DNA of 24,134 bases from Pelargonium cotyledonis (lineage: Eukaryota; Streptophyta; Magnoliopsida; Geraniales; Geraniaceae). The stretch is taken from assembly GCA_036897625.1 (NCBI GenBank), contig JAYMTA010000797.1:1-24134 (forward strand), in the 5' to 3' direction. Under the pieces are notes generated by a model, which saw nothing but the letters and a program-made list of their open reading frames with translations, was not told the origin of the DNA and did no database searches. The translations under genes were made by a program, and so were the position numbers. Below are positions 9,965-19,639 of the stretch, in pieces (the first letter of the stretch is position 1; each line of letters opens with the position of its first letter).

Positions 9965-11627
9965 ATGGTGGTTGAGAAAGAAGATCTGGGCTTGAGCCTC
10001 AGCTTGAGCTTTCCCCAGAATCAGCAACAACAGCAACAGCAACATTCTCTGCACCACTTTGCTCTCCTGCCTAATATGGTACGGACGATGCCTGGTTCTT
10101 CTCCGTCTCCGTCTCCGTTCGCTCTACAGAAACCTTCCTGGATGGAGGCTTTCCCTTCCTCTGCTTCAGGTTCGTCCTCTTCTCTTGGTTTCTTCACCGA
10201 TCAGATCTGGATGTGGTCGTCCCATTTCTTTTTTCTCTAGAAACAAACACAGTCGAGAGAAACAGTTTGTTTTTTTTCTTCCTTTCTCTTATTCTTTTCC
10301 GCATAAGTCAAATTTTAAAAATATTTATTCCTCTTTTCCGATCGTTTTCACACTCAACCTTTCGTCTCGTTTAAAGGTTCTTATTTTTTTAGCATTTGAA
10401 TATCAGAATATCTTTACCGGAAAATCCTGTTGATTTCTGATCAAATCTTCCTAACCAGAACCGATTGATCACGATGTCATCTACTATTATTTGTGATTTG
10501 TGCTTATTTTTCGTTTTATCGTGCAGATCGCGACAGCGAAGCGTACCGCGCCGAGACGCGATCGTTCCTCCGAGGCATCGACGTGAACCGCCTTCCGTCG
10601 ACGGCGGACTGCGAGGAAGAAGCCGGCGTGTCGTCGCCGAACAGCACGATATCGAGTATTAGCGGGAAGCGTAGCGAGAGAGAAGCCAACTGCGATGAGC
10701 TCGACCTCGAGAGAGCTTCTTCTCGCGGAATCAGCGACGAAGAGGACGGCGAGACCTCCAGAAAGAAGCTCAAACTCTCCAAGGACCAGTCAGCGATTCT
10801 CGAGGAGAGTTTCAAAGAACACAGCACACTCAACCCCGTAAGTTCAATAACCTTCTCGCTCGCTTTTGTGCTGTTTGGTTTCCCGGAAAATCTTGTTTGG
10901 CTGCTAAGAACATGGAGGAAAGTGTTGGTTTTGAGTCACACGTGAGTCTATTTTGACTCATTGACGAAAAAAAAAAACTGAAATTTTTGTATCAACCAAA
11001 CAAACAGCCGCAGAAAAAATTAAATGCCTGCTCTATCCTTTCTGTCAGGGGCGTTTCGGTAAATTAAACTGACAAATTTGTGGCTCTTTTTGTGTTCTCA
11101 GAAGCAAAAGCTGGCGTTGGCTATGCAGCTCGGGCTCCGACCTAGACAAGTGGAGGTCTGGTTTCAGAACCGAAGGGCAAGGTGAGAAATTTTCTTCAAC
11201 TCCTCTGGGCTTTTTAGTGATTCTCTCCTAAATCTCTTTGAAGTTACGTTTATGACCTCGCGGAGCAGTTTAATTTACGGCGATTTTTTTTTACAGGTCC
11301 AAGCTGAAACAAACAGAAGTGGACTGTGAGTTTTTAAAGAGATGTTGCGAGAATCTGACAGAAGAGAACAGGCGGTTGCAGAAGGAAGTGCAGGAGCTGA
11401 GAGCACTGAAGCTCTCCCCACAGTTCTACATGCAGATGACCCCACCCACCACCCTGACCATGTGCCCGTCCTGTGAGCGTGTCGCGGTCCCGCAGTCGGC
11501 CACCGCCGCAGCTCCTTCGGGAACGGGGGGCCCGACCCCCCCCCACCCCCGAGCCATCCCCATCAACTGGGCCACTGCCCCCATGCACCCCCAGCGGCCG
11601 TTCGACGCCATCCACCCCAGATCGTAA
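9965..11627 (+). CDS. HAT4: HD-Zip class II homeodomain-leucine zipper transcription factor, HAT4/ATHB-2-like
   Basis: Four exons join in frame: 9965-10169, 10527-10837, 11102-11181 and 11297-11627, all with GT-AG introns, giving 308 residues. Arabidopsis HAT4 is about 284. Features in order: an N-terminal EAR-type LxLxL repressor motif (LGLSLSLSF, residues 8-16); a Gln run (20-26); a family block with GIDVNR and GVSSPNST (about 84-110); the homeodomain (about 145-204, with WFQNRRAR); an adjoining leucine zipper with Leu at 212, 219, 226 and 233; and the class-defining CPSCE at 255-259. Known members are nuclear repressors that bind CAAT(G/C)ATTG as dimers and act in shade and auxin responses. 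Family blocks favour the HAT4/HAT1/HAT2 group over ATHB4/HAT3 or HAT22. The exact orthologue is uncertain. Homeodomain position 56 (residue 200, across intron 3) is Ser rather than the usual Thr. The last exon is GC-rich with a C9 run. Confidence 0.95.
10838..11101 (+). other. Intron 2 of the HD-Zip gene, with a bZIP-type motif cluster
   Basis: Donor GTAAGT and acceptor CTCAG bound this 264-bp intron, which separates TLNP from KQKLAL inside the homeodomain. Within 29 bp it holds TGAGTCA (10932-10938), CACGTG (10939-10944) directly followed by AGTC, and TGACTCA (10954-10960). Intron 1 (10170-10526) and intron 3 (11182-11296) show no comparable cluster. Regulatory use is inference. Confidence 0.5.
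11516..11562 (-). other. C-tract / minus-strand G-quadruplex-prone segment in the last HD-Zip exon
   Basis: C-runs of 3, 9, 5 and 4 follow one another with loops of 2, 1 and 7 bases, so the minus strand fits the G3+N1-7 rule. It encodes the Gly/Pro-rich part after CPSCE. The C9 run is a likely site of slippage or sequencing error. Confidence 0.55.
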
Positions 11628-11975
11628 ATCTAGATCTCGCCGGAGGGCAGTTTGGTCATTTTAGAACCACACCCTTTGCCTTAGGTTGTTGAAAATCTTA
11701 AATCTCTTGTGTACGTTGGTGATACAGCAAGTGGGTTCTAAGATACGGTGGTTAGAGAAATGTTCTGGTGGGTCTCAGTGTTTTGTATTATAGAGCCATC
11801 AGTATCATCATCATGATATGATCATCATGTTTTGGGTTTGGGTTTAGTGTAGTGACTCATTGCTCTTATGTTTCTTGATGATGATGAAAAACAAGAACTT
11901 GAAAGACTTTTTTGCATGTAAAGTGTCAGTTTCTAATTATTTGACTAAGTTCGATAAATATTCTAATTGAAAATT
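11628..11975 (+). other. Probable 3' UTR of the HD-Zip gene
   Basis: This is moderately T-rich sequence with T/G-rich far-upstream-type elements (TTTTGGGTTTGGGTTTAG near 11830) and A-rich near-upstream stretches (GATGATGAAAAACAAG near 11881, GATAAATATTC near 11954). The cleavage site cannot be fixed. The boundary given is approximate. Confidence 0.35.
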
Positions 11976-13440
11976 TTATGGATTTTGATATATGGTGGGG
12001 TCTTGGTTTTATGGTAATGGGATTGGATGGTTGAACCGACGTAATTAAGAATTAAATGGGTCCCAAAATTGTAAACAAAGTTCCTTATTCCAGGGATTAG
12101 TGTTTGAATATGAGACCACATATTCTTTTTAAATCCCAGGTTTTTGTGTACATTTATACCAAATTAAGCAACTTCCCAAATTTAAGGATTATTCCTCGCT
12201 CATAGGGCTCATAGCTTTGCTAATTATGAATCCATTACGTTAGGCTTTCTTGAACGCTTAATCCGTAGGCCGGTTTGACCTAAAACAACAACTTCACTTT
12301 AATTACTAGCTTTAATAATTGCAAAATCATTTTAGAAGAGTAAAAATTCTAATCCAAATAGATTTTTAAATATGAATTTAAAATGATATTTGCTGTTAGT
12401 TTATATCAATTTTTTTATTAAATAGTGTCACTTGAAATTTATAATATGGCGAGTCATGTGCTAGTCACGTATTTAATATAATTCAAGCCTAATATTTATT
12501 TAATATTCTTAATGAAAAAAAAAATTGCAGCAAATTTTTTAATTAGGTCCAAATACGATAGGAGTATAAAGAAATGCTCCCTTGCCAAGTAAATAGTAAA
12601 TTCTTCTAAGACGGTAGCTGATGTAGAATGAGACACCAATTCTTTAAACACTTTCCTTAAAATTCAGAACAATGAGAAAAAAGTTAGCTAACCCTAATTT
12701 CCTCAATAAGGATTGGATGAGAAAAGAATCATAAAAGTTGAAGAAACCCAAATTCACCAACACCACAGAAAAATCTCATAAACAATAAATGCATGATTGA
12801 ATTAATTAATTACAGTTTCAATGGGTGTTTTGGTTGGGTAGTGACAAGTGAAGAAGATGGGCATCATCTTTTATAATAAATTGGTGTGGGATGGTAATAA
12901 AGAGGCATCAACTTTAGTTGCAAATCCCAGACTTTATTTCCAGAAATTACACCAAATCTGTAGTCTGTCTCTTGCTTTTCAACTTTCTCTGTGCGCATGC
13001 AATGGGTGAGATGAGAAGAGCAAAGTCTGAAATCTCTGTGGGCGGTGGATTTGTCAAAAGTGATCATCTATGCCTATTCCCATCACATCTTGGTAATTAA
13101 ATCTGTCCTCACTGCCCATATCAATGTGCATGTCACCATTATTCTTTTACCATACTTATATACTTCTTCATTTCTCTCTCTATTTTTCTTTCACCATAAG
13201 TTTTGTTTTAATAAGCAACATTGTTTTTCAACTTATTGGATCGCTTTAAGTAATATTCTCGTGCTCCAACGTGTTGATTGGTGCTGGATAATACAAGTTA
13301 TTTTGCTATTGGTTTATTGTAGCATCCACATTTAGACAATCTATAGAAAACCGTCGCTCAAAATACCCTTCGTCCTATTGCTTCATTCCCAACACCAATT
13401 TTGAGCTCCAAATTGATCTTATACAAAGTAAAGATGACAA
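11976..13440. other. AT-rich intergenic spacer
   Basis: No gene, RNA or mobile element is recognised. The open frames at 12864-13335 on both strands lack domains. Confidence 0.5.
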
Positions 13441-13467
13441 AATTTGAAGTTAGAGATGACATAATGG

Positions 13468-13773
13468 GTCGATCATGCATAAAGAGAATAACAAAACGGG
13501 TTGACCGCAAATAGATAAGGATCGACCATCAAGCAACATGAGGTGATCAATAGAAAGAGAAGATTGACCACATACACACAATAGTCGACTAAAATTAAAA
13601 CAAGAGGATGATAGACATAGAGAGTCGACCACACAAAGAGGCTATATTTTTGAATAAGCACGTACGAGGGTTGGCCACATAATTAGATTATATAATGTTT
13701 ATCAATAATAACATATAGGGTCGACTATAAAAAAGAAAGGTTGACCACATAATTAGATGATATGATGTTTGTC
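13468..13773. repeat. Degenerate minisatellite with a 21-bp phase and GTYGACCA cores
   Basis: The octamer RTYGACCA or a close variant starts at 13500, 13521, 13542, 13563 and 13584, exactly 21 bp apart. Further copies lie at 13468, 13624, 13670, 13720 and 13740. The right part contains a 35-bp direct repeat (13669-13703 and 13739-13773, 31 of 35 identical, 70-bp offset) beginning GGTTGRCCACATAATTAGAT. Because 21 is a multiple of three, minus-strand frames show a seven-residue hydrophobic period. No known domain is present and I do not call a gene. Confidence 0.6.
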
Positions 13774-13865
13774 TACCAATTTATCAAACAATCTCTTAAT
13801 CCAAATTGAATTCCTTTTCAACTTACTTCCGCACATTGTTTTACCACACAAATCATGAATTCTCT

Positions 13866-13927
13866 ACAAATATTTTATCTCATTTCAGCTATTTTTACAA
13901 ACATTTTATCTCTTTTCAGCTATCTTT
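13866..13927. repeat. Two-copy 31-bp tandem repeat
   Basis: The units 13866-13896 and 13897-13927 differ at three positions. Each contains ACAAA, a TTTTATCTC block and TTTCAGCTAT. Confidence 0.85.
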
Positions 13928-14820
13928 ACTACAATAACATTTTACGATTGAAGTAGATAACTGAAACAATTCCTTAATTGTTGATTTTGAGCTCTAAACA
14001 AACCAGTTAAATAACACCGTTTTTGCTATGTTTCAAAGCTGCACTTTGTCCATTTTTGAGTGACATGATTATGAAGAAATCTCAAGTCCGGCCACCCAAA
14101 TTTTCAGGTCTTAAATTTTCAAGCATTAGATTTTTGAGGACTTGAAGTTCTTAGTGGCCGGATCCACATTCAGTACAGGAGAGGTGATAAAGAAAACATA
14201 GCTTTAATTACTATACGGGCAGTAAAGATATTTGAAATCATTTTTGTCATATGAAGGGCAATAACACTAACCCAAACAACATGAACATTGAATAGCAACG
14301 GTGCAGTCGACTTATTGGGCCATACAGTTTAAACATTTTGAATTCTCTTTGAAGTCTTAAGTTCGAACTTACTTACCGACGGCATGAGATTAAATTTTGA
14401 GTCAAAAAGAGAAAGAATCACATATTGTGTAATTCATCTGATTCCTATATGGTATTTTTGCCTTAAACAAGATTTAAAATCCTCTAAAATTAAACTAGGG
14501 GTATGATAACAAAATGGTAGTTGGGCTGTCCCAATTAGTCACTATATAAATGGGCTTTTGTTTATATGCTTACTACTTTACTTCACAAAAGTGTGCCAAG
14601 TGAGTGAAACTTTGATTGATATCAAGAACCTACATTTGGGTCTATTTTGTAGACATATTTGAACTTGCAGTACAGCACAAATAACCAGTTCGGGCCCAAT
14701 TTGGACACATTTTCAGTAACCAAACTCCACTGATAATCATCCACAAATTCATTACATAGAAACTATACATGTATCCGGAAATATGATACACCCAACTTTC
14801 TCATTTGGTTTCCATAGAAA
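13928..14820. other. Intergenic spacer with overlapping inverted repeats
   Basis: TCCGGCCAC (14087-14095) pairs with GTGGCCGGA (14154-14162), and CAAGTCC (14083-14089) pairs with GGACTTG (14138-14144). No transposon ends or coding sequence are recognised. Confidence 0.4.
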
Positions 14821-14833
14821 CAAACACTCATAT

Positions 14834-14943
14834 AAGATCAAGAAGGGTAAAATTTCGCACCCTTTGTGGATAAAGATTTTAAAAAGAAAAGCCTCCATTT
14901 CAATTGCTACATCAAAGCAACAAGATCAAGAAGGGTAAAATTT
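14834..14943. repeat. 22-bp perfect direct repeat, probably inside the DUF761 gene 3' UTR
   Basis: The same 22 bases, beginning AAGATCAAGAAGGG and ending AAAATTT, lie at 14834-14855 and 14922-14943, an offset of 88 bp. They lie 170-280 bp past the stop codon of the leftward gene. Confidence 0.7.
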
Positions 14944-15110
14944 TTCAGTACAAGAGAAGTAAAACCATGCAAATAATATCTGTATACCAATAATTCTGGA
15001 AAGAAAACTATGGTCACATAATACACAACAAGAACCTTATAAAACTGAGGGAAGAGCAATTTTCACAGTAACATTATCAGACGAGGTTGTGATCTATCTT
15101 CAAGGTCACG

Positions 15111-16601
15111 TTACCTCTGCGAGTTCCTATTCGATTGCCCGCTCGATTTCTTGATAGACTCTATCCTCTGCAGCCTGATTTGCTCTCTGAATTTGGCTAT
15201 GAACTCATCAGCCTTCTTGTCCACGGCGGGCGGTCCTTCCCCGCCGCCACTGCCGGGCGAAACCTCTCCGTCTGAATCCTCCGAATCTTCATCAGATTCC
15301 ACAATGACCTGGTCAATGTACTGGCTCTGTTTTGGGACGAAACATGATTGATCGAATTGAACACTCTTATTTTTCACCAAATTTGCCTCAGCTTCAACGG
15401 CTCTTTTATTGGCTTCGTCTTGTCCGTTTTCTCTGGCTCTGGCGGCGGATTCACCGGCCCGGGTCGTCCGCACAGATTTCACTTCCGACCCATAATTCAC
15501 ATTCACGGTCCTTCTTGAAGGGCTGGAGTAGGAGTAGCTTCTCCGTAAATCTCGCTCATCGTCAATATGGGTTCTGTTTGTGGTACTTGGTTTGAAGGAT
15601 TGTGATTTGGGAAGGGCTGGTGGCGGCGGAGGAGGCGGCGGAGGTGGAGATGAGATGTGGAAGCTCTTTTTCCTCACAAAATCCTCGAAGCTTTTGGCTT
15701 GTGATTCTGCTGATATGGCCGTCGGAGACGAAGCAGCTGAATTCGGTCGCGATGATCGGGTTGTTTGAGGCCTCATCGGTCGAGATTCGAGCTGATTGAG
15801 CTCCGATTCCTCCATTGAAGGACCTTGATTGTACAGTGAAGGTCTAGGACTAGGACTAGGACTTGGGCTGCTCTGTCTCTCTCTCTTCACTTCCTCTTTC
15901 ATCTCCAACCTCCCCGATCTCGACCGCCATGGAATCGGCGAGGGCAGGACAAGATTTCCCTTCAGTTTCTCCTCCATTTCTTGCTGATCCAACCCTTGGA
16001 GCTCCCGATTTCGCGACCCTCTTTTGGAACCCAAATTCGGACCAGACCCAGAACCGTTTTCGCCGGAATCTGAGTCCGGGAATCGCGTTTTCAAGCTCCG
16101 GACAGGTAAAAGCAACGGCTTTTCGCGGGTCCTTGAGCTCGTGCCTCTCTGCTCGTCGATGACGGAGTGCTCCTGGGACATAACGACCATGGGCGGCTCG
16201 TTCCTAAAGTACTGACTACTCCATGTCTGGACCTTGCCGGTCTCGTCGGACCCAGATGGGGTCTGGGTCTCATCATCAAAAACCGACGACACCTGAAGAA
16301 ACCTGGACACATAGGATTGGGCATTATCGAATTTTGCGGGGTGGTTCTCTTTCTCCGACTCCTCGTTCCTCCGACTGAACAGCCCATACGAGACGGCGAT
16401 GCCGACGAAAACAAGGTGGAGAAGCTCCCAGCTTCTGGTTAGTAAGGTCTGGCTGATAAAGTCGGGAGCTTGGGAAGGAAAAAGTGGGAGGATAACTAGA
16501 AAAACCGTAACTATGGCTGCTTTGTACAGAAAATGCGAATAAAACTTACTTGGGTTAACTTGGTTTTGGTCTGAAACTGTCTTTTGTTTTGTGTCCTCCA
16601 T
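15111..16601 (-). CDS. DUF4408/DUF761 domain proline-rich membrane-anchored protein
   Basis: A single intronless frame of 496 residues. The ATG at 16601 has the favourable context ATCAATGG. The N-terminus carries two hydrophobic segments (about 26-43 and 57-76), in the DUF4408 position. A long disordered, charged, Ser-rich middle follows, with SerPro repeats (about 245-254, from a six-base CTAGGA-type DNA repeat) and ten consecutive prolines at about 319-328, preceded by FEDFVRKKSF. An acidic stretch (435-446) precedes the C-terminal DUF761 signature DKKADEFIAKFREQIRLQRI (461-480). Known relatives are annotated as DUF761, 'hydroxyproline-rich' or PAMP-induced A70-like proteins. Their biochemical role is unsettled, with reports linking family members to stress, defence and growth. 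The long Pro run could bind profilin or SH3-like partners, which is inference. No catalytic residues are visible. Confidence 0.9.
   Translation of the reverse strand: MEDTKQKTVSDQNQVNPSKFYSHFLYKAAIVTVFLVILPLFPSQAPDFISQTLLTRSWELLHLVFVGIAVSYGLFSRRNEESEKENHPAKFDNAQSYVSRFLQVSSVFDDETQTPSGSDETGKVQTWSSQYFRNEPPMVVMSQEHSVIDEQRGTSSRTREKPLLLPVRSLKTRFPDSDSGENGSGSGPNLGSKRGSRNRELQGLDQQEMEEKLKGNLVLPSPIPWRSRSGRLEMKEEVKRERQSSPSPSPSPRPSLYNQGPSMEESELNQLESRPMRPQTTRSSRPNSAASSPTAISAESQAKSFEDFVRKKSFHISSPPPPPPPPPPALPKSQSFKPSTTNRTHIDDERDLRRSYSYSSPSRRTVNVNYGSEVKSVRTTRAGESAARARENGQDEANKRAVEAEANLVKNKSVQFDQSCFVPKQSQYIDQVIVESDEDSEDSDGEVSPGSGGGEGPPAVDKKADEFIAKFREQIRLQRIESIKKSSGQSNRNSQR
15841..15864 (-). repeat. Hexanucleotide repeat coding for SerPro units
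   Basis: CTAGGA-type hexamers are repeated about four times within the DUF761 gene and translate on the minus strand as alternating Ser and Pro. It is a potentially length-variable coding microsatellite. Confidence 0.7.
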
Positions 16602-17127
16602 TGATGAAGAAGAGGAAGAAGCTTTTGTGGAATGCTTTTGGGAGTTAAGTAGCTGAATATGAAGAGGAAAGAGACGAAGGAGGAGACTTGGAGATTAAGG
16701 AAAAGCATAAGCAGATAGAAATAGTGGGAGAGGAAAGTTTTTGGGAGCTGCAAGTGTGAGAAACATTTTAAGTCATTGCTTTAATTTGCTGTTTTTTTTT
16801 TTTAAACCGTTGTGAGGAAAGTTATAGAACAACAATGGTGCTTAGTCCAAATTCTCTAGTCTTGTGTTCACTCTTTTGAGATACACACCTAAGAGATGAC
16901 TAAGAATAAACCGAAAATATTTAAAGTTAACAACTTTGTGATTTCTTTTTTTATGTGGACTCGAATATTGGATCAATGGTGAGATTTGTGTGGAAAATAA
17001 CACTCAAATTTACAGATGAAAAGTCTATTCTCTAGTCTTCTATTCCAATCAAATTTGTTTGGTTTATTAGTCACTTCCTTAACGATTAGGCACTTAACGG
17101 TATTTTAGGCAAAAATTAATATAGGAG

Positions 17128-17160
17128 ACACGTGTCCTTCTCAAAGAATGCCACGTGTCC
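17128..17160 (-). promoter_or_regulatory. Tandem G-box/ABRE pair upstream of the DUF761 gene
   Basis: CACGTGTCCTTC occurs twice (G-boxes at 17129-17134 and 17152-17157). Each contains ACGTGTC, the ABA-response element core. On the gene's strand a TATA-like CTATATTAA (plus-strand 17115-17124) lies just downstream of the pair. They are about 530-555 bp upstream of the ATG. Paired ABREs often confer ABA or drought response. This is a motif-based inference. Confidence 0.45.
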
Positions 17161-19119
17161 TTCACCATTGGCATCATCACCTGTTGATGATTGTAATGCG
17201 GCTTTCTAGAAAGTACTGTGTGCAAATTTGCAATGAAGAGACCAATCTTGGTGTTTGTTTGGGACAAGGATAAGGTTTTGTTCAAGCACTGTATTCAGTC
17301 AAGTGAAGAGCTCACCCATCTCTCCGCTACAAGCTCATTAAAAAAAAAAAAAAAAGGGGAGGTGCTGAAAATTTGTATCTAAATTGGGTGCATTAAAAAA
17401 GAAAAGTTATAGCGGAAGCTTAGTATTAAGAGGTAGAGATGATAATTTATATATTTGAATTGCAAGTATTTAAAAGCTGAATCTTTATGTTAGGGTTAGA
17501 ATTGACAATTTAGATCCAAATAGACACGTTCGTTCACTTTATATTGAAATATGAAATTCTAATCAAATCTAACTCATAAAAATTCAATTCAAACCTATAA
17601 TTGGATTTAGATTATTCTTCGTTGATTCAAATCTAATCTAAAATCCGTGTTGTCACGTCTGCATAAGGCTTTGCCGGTAGAAGAGTCATCATGACGCAGT
17701 TGGTGGGTGGAATATGGGAGGAGAGGGGGTGTTTTGGGGAATAATGAGGAGCAATGGAGCAAATAGGTTGCGTGGAGGTGGTCTTGATTCCTCTTTCGGC
17801 TTGCCTACGCTAGCTCTTCTTTTTTGTGGAGTGGTGGAGATGATAAAAAAATTCAATTCCACGCACAGAAAAATAAAGATAAATTGGTTGTTTGGAATTG
17901 GAACATTTTGTTGGAGGGAAATGCCTTCCTTCCTCACCTATGTCACCTCCCAAATTCTCCACTTTAATTCCTCTATTTGTAGATTCTGATTTCCAGGCTT
18001 CACCTGAGAGTTGAGATAAGTAACATTTTTAAAAAAAATATATATTTGTTTATTGGATTTGCATAAATATTTGGTACTTACATTTTGTTGACTCAGGAAT
18101 AGTAGATGCTTTTCTTATTCTTTCTTAATACATAAGCAGTTTTGAAATAGGAATATTTGAGGAATTCGAATAAAGAACAAAACAATAAGATTGATAAGCA
18201 TCACATACTCTTATTTAATCACTTATTTATTTATTATATGCTCATTAAAAAGATTGCAATTTCATGAGATGATACATTCAAAGATGCTAAAGTGCGACTC
18301 ACTGTTTCTCAAGGTTTCATGCATGCTCTGGCAAATGTTTGTGTGTATAAAGTGTTGTTTTGATGATAAAGATGATACAGATAATTAAACACTGAATTAA
18401 AAAAAACTTATGCAGATGGTTTGTTGCATGATTTATCTAATTAGGACACACAATTAAGAACACGTTTGAATATGATATGTAACATGTTTTTCTTGATTCA
18501 CACTTCCAACAATTCATTTGATCATCTATGAGTGAATTAGCTAGAGGACAATGATTAATTAAATTAGAGGCTGATATTGCATAATCATGTGAATGTGATT
18601 AGATGGAGTAGGTTGATAAGGTATCATTCTAGCTCTCAAGTTCTTTTTTTTTTTTTTTTTTTTTTTCTTTCTAAAAGGAAACAACTTTAGAACATTTCTA
18701 GTAGACATTGGATCAGATTCTCAAGATGCTTTTGGTATATTTCAAACTTTAGACATCTCAATTTTATTCTACATATATTTAAAACTGTATGTGCTATTTT
18801 GCCAGGCACAAGTCTCTAATTATACAGCAATTAACAAGTGAAAAAGAAGTTGTCAAATGGAATTTAAGAGTCTAATTAGAGTGGAGAAAATAGGGAAGGA
18901 ATACATTCTCTCTCTTTGCCAGAGAGACGTCGGGTTTTATTATTGTAAGGACTTTCTTGTTCTCAATCTAGAAAATGCACGTCTTTAAAATATACACTCA
19001 CTTAAAGAGGTGAATATGAGTTTCTTCTTTCTTGCTCAAATTAAACTAAACTAATAAGAGACGACACATCATTAAATTTCATTCATATTCACTACAAAAG
19101 AGTTCGTGATTTGATTATT
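17161..19119. other. Intergenic spacer
   Basis: No convincing gene is seen. A-run at 17340-17355 and T-run at 18644-18666. 17640-17990 is somewhat less AT-rich, with open frames on both strands (17689-17937 minus, 17714-17989 plus) but no domain. It could be a decayed exon or nothing. Confidence 0.45.
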
Positions 19120-19179
19120 AAATATGTTGTCCAAGATATAAAAGTTGAAGATACATTATAAAGACTGTCCCTTTTAGAC

Positions 19180-19632
19180 TTTAAAAGTAGAGGCCGAGAA
19201 GGGGAGATGTAAGGGATGTGCACGGTCGAAGTGTATAAGTTTTGGAGATACAAACAATCAATGTTCGAATTGTCAAGAAGTAGGATACTTCTAATACCAT
19301 TAAAGAACACTCAAGGCACATAACAACTCAATCAACACAATAGTTGAAAATAGCAATGAAGATGCAAATGAGACGTGAGTGACCTTCGTCAATATAGTAA
19401 AAGAAGTAAAATACTCTCTTATATTGAAGAGATTGTGAATGACAAAGAGAAATCTTTAGTATAATTCACATAATATTCAATTGGATGATTAGCAATGAGA
19501 AGTAACCAAGAACATAGATTAGATTGGGAATTCAAACCAATGAGTGTAACCCAAGAGTAAGACATCTATGAAGAAAAATTGGTACTGAATATCCCCGCCC
19601 AACATATTTATAGGGAGATGAGAAAATAAACA
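19180..19632 (-). mobile_element. Probable LTR-retroelement remnant (fossil)
   Basis: Read on the minus strand, a TATAAATATG box (plus-strand 19603-19612) lies near the start of an LTR-like stretch of about 330 bp. It is followed at 19288-19300 by a segment resembling the initiator-Met tRNA primer-binding site (TGGTATTAG, compare TGGTATCAG), then about 100 bp resembling leader sequence. No coding parts and no second LTR were found. It appears broken and old, and could be a Ty1/copia-type or short non-autonomous element. The boundaries are approximate. Confidence 0.25.
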
Positions 19633-19639
19633 AATTTTA

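Noticed and set aside
9795-9995. Frame overlapping the HD-Zip start as a possible upstream ORF
   Set aside because: Its ATG lies upstream of the TATA box, so it should not be in the mRNA.
13450-13661. Hydrophobic minus-strand frames of about 60 codons with a seven-residue period
   Set aside because: The period is a direct result of the 21-bp DNA repeat. There is no conserved domain or promoter.
14355-14385. AAGTTCGAACTT resembling a pol III B-box
   Set aside because: No A-box at the right distance, no tail and no target-site duplication. The palindrome alone is insufficient.
17689-17989. Opposed 82- and 91-codon open frames
   Set aside because: They overlap on opposite strands and neither has a domain or gene context.
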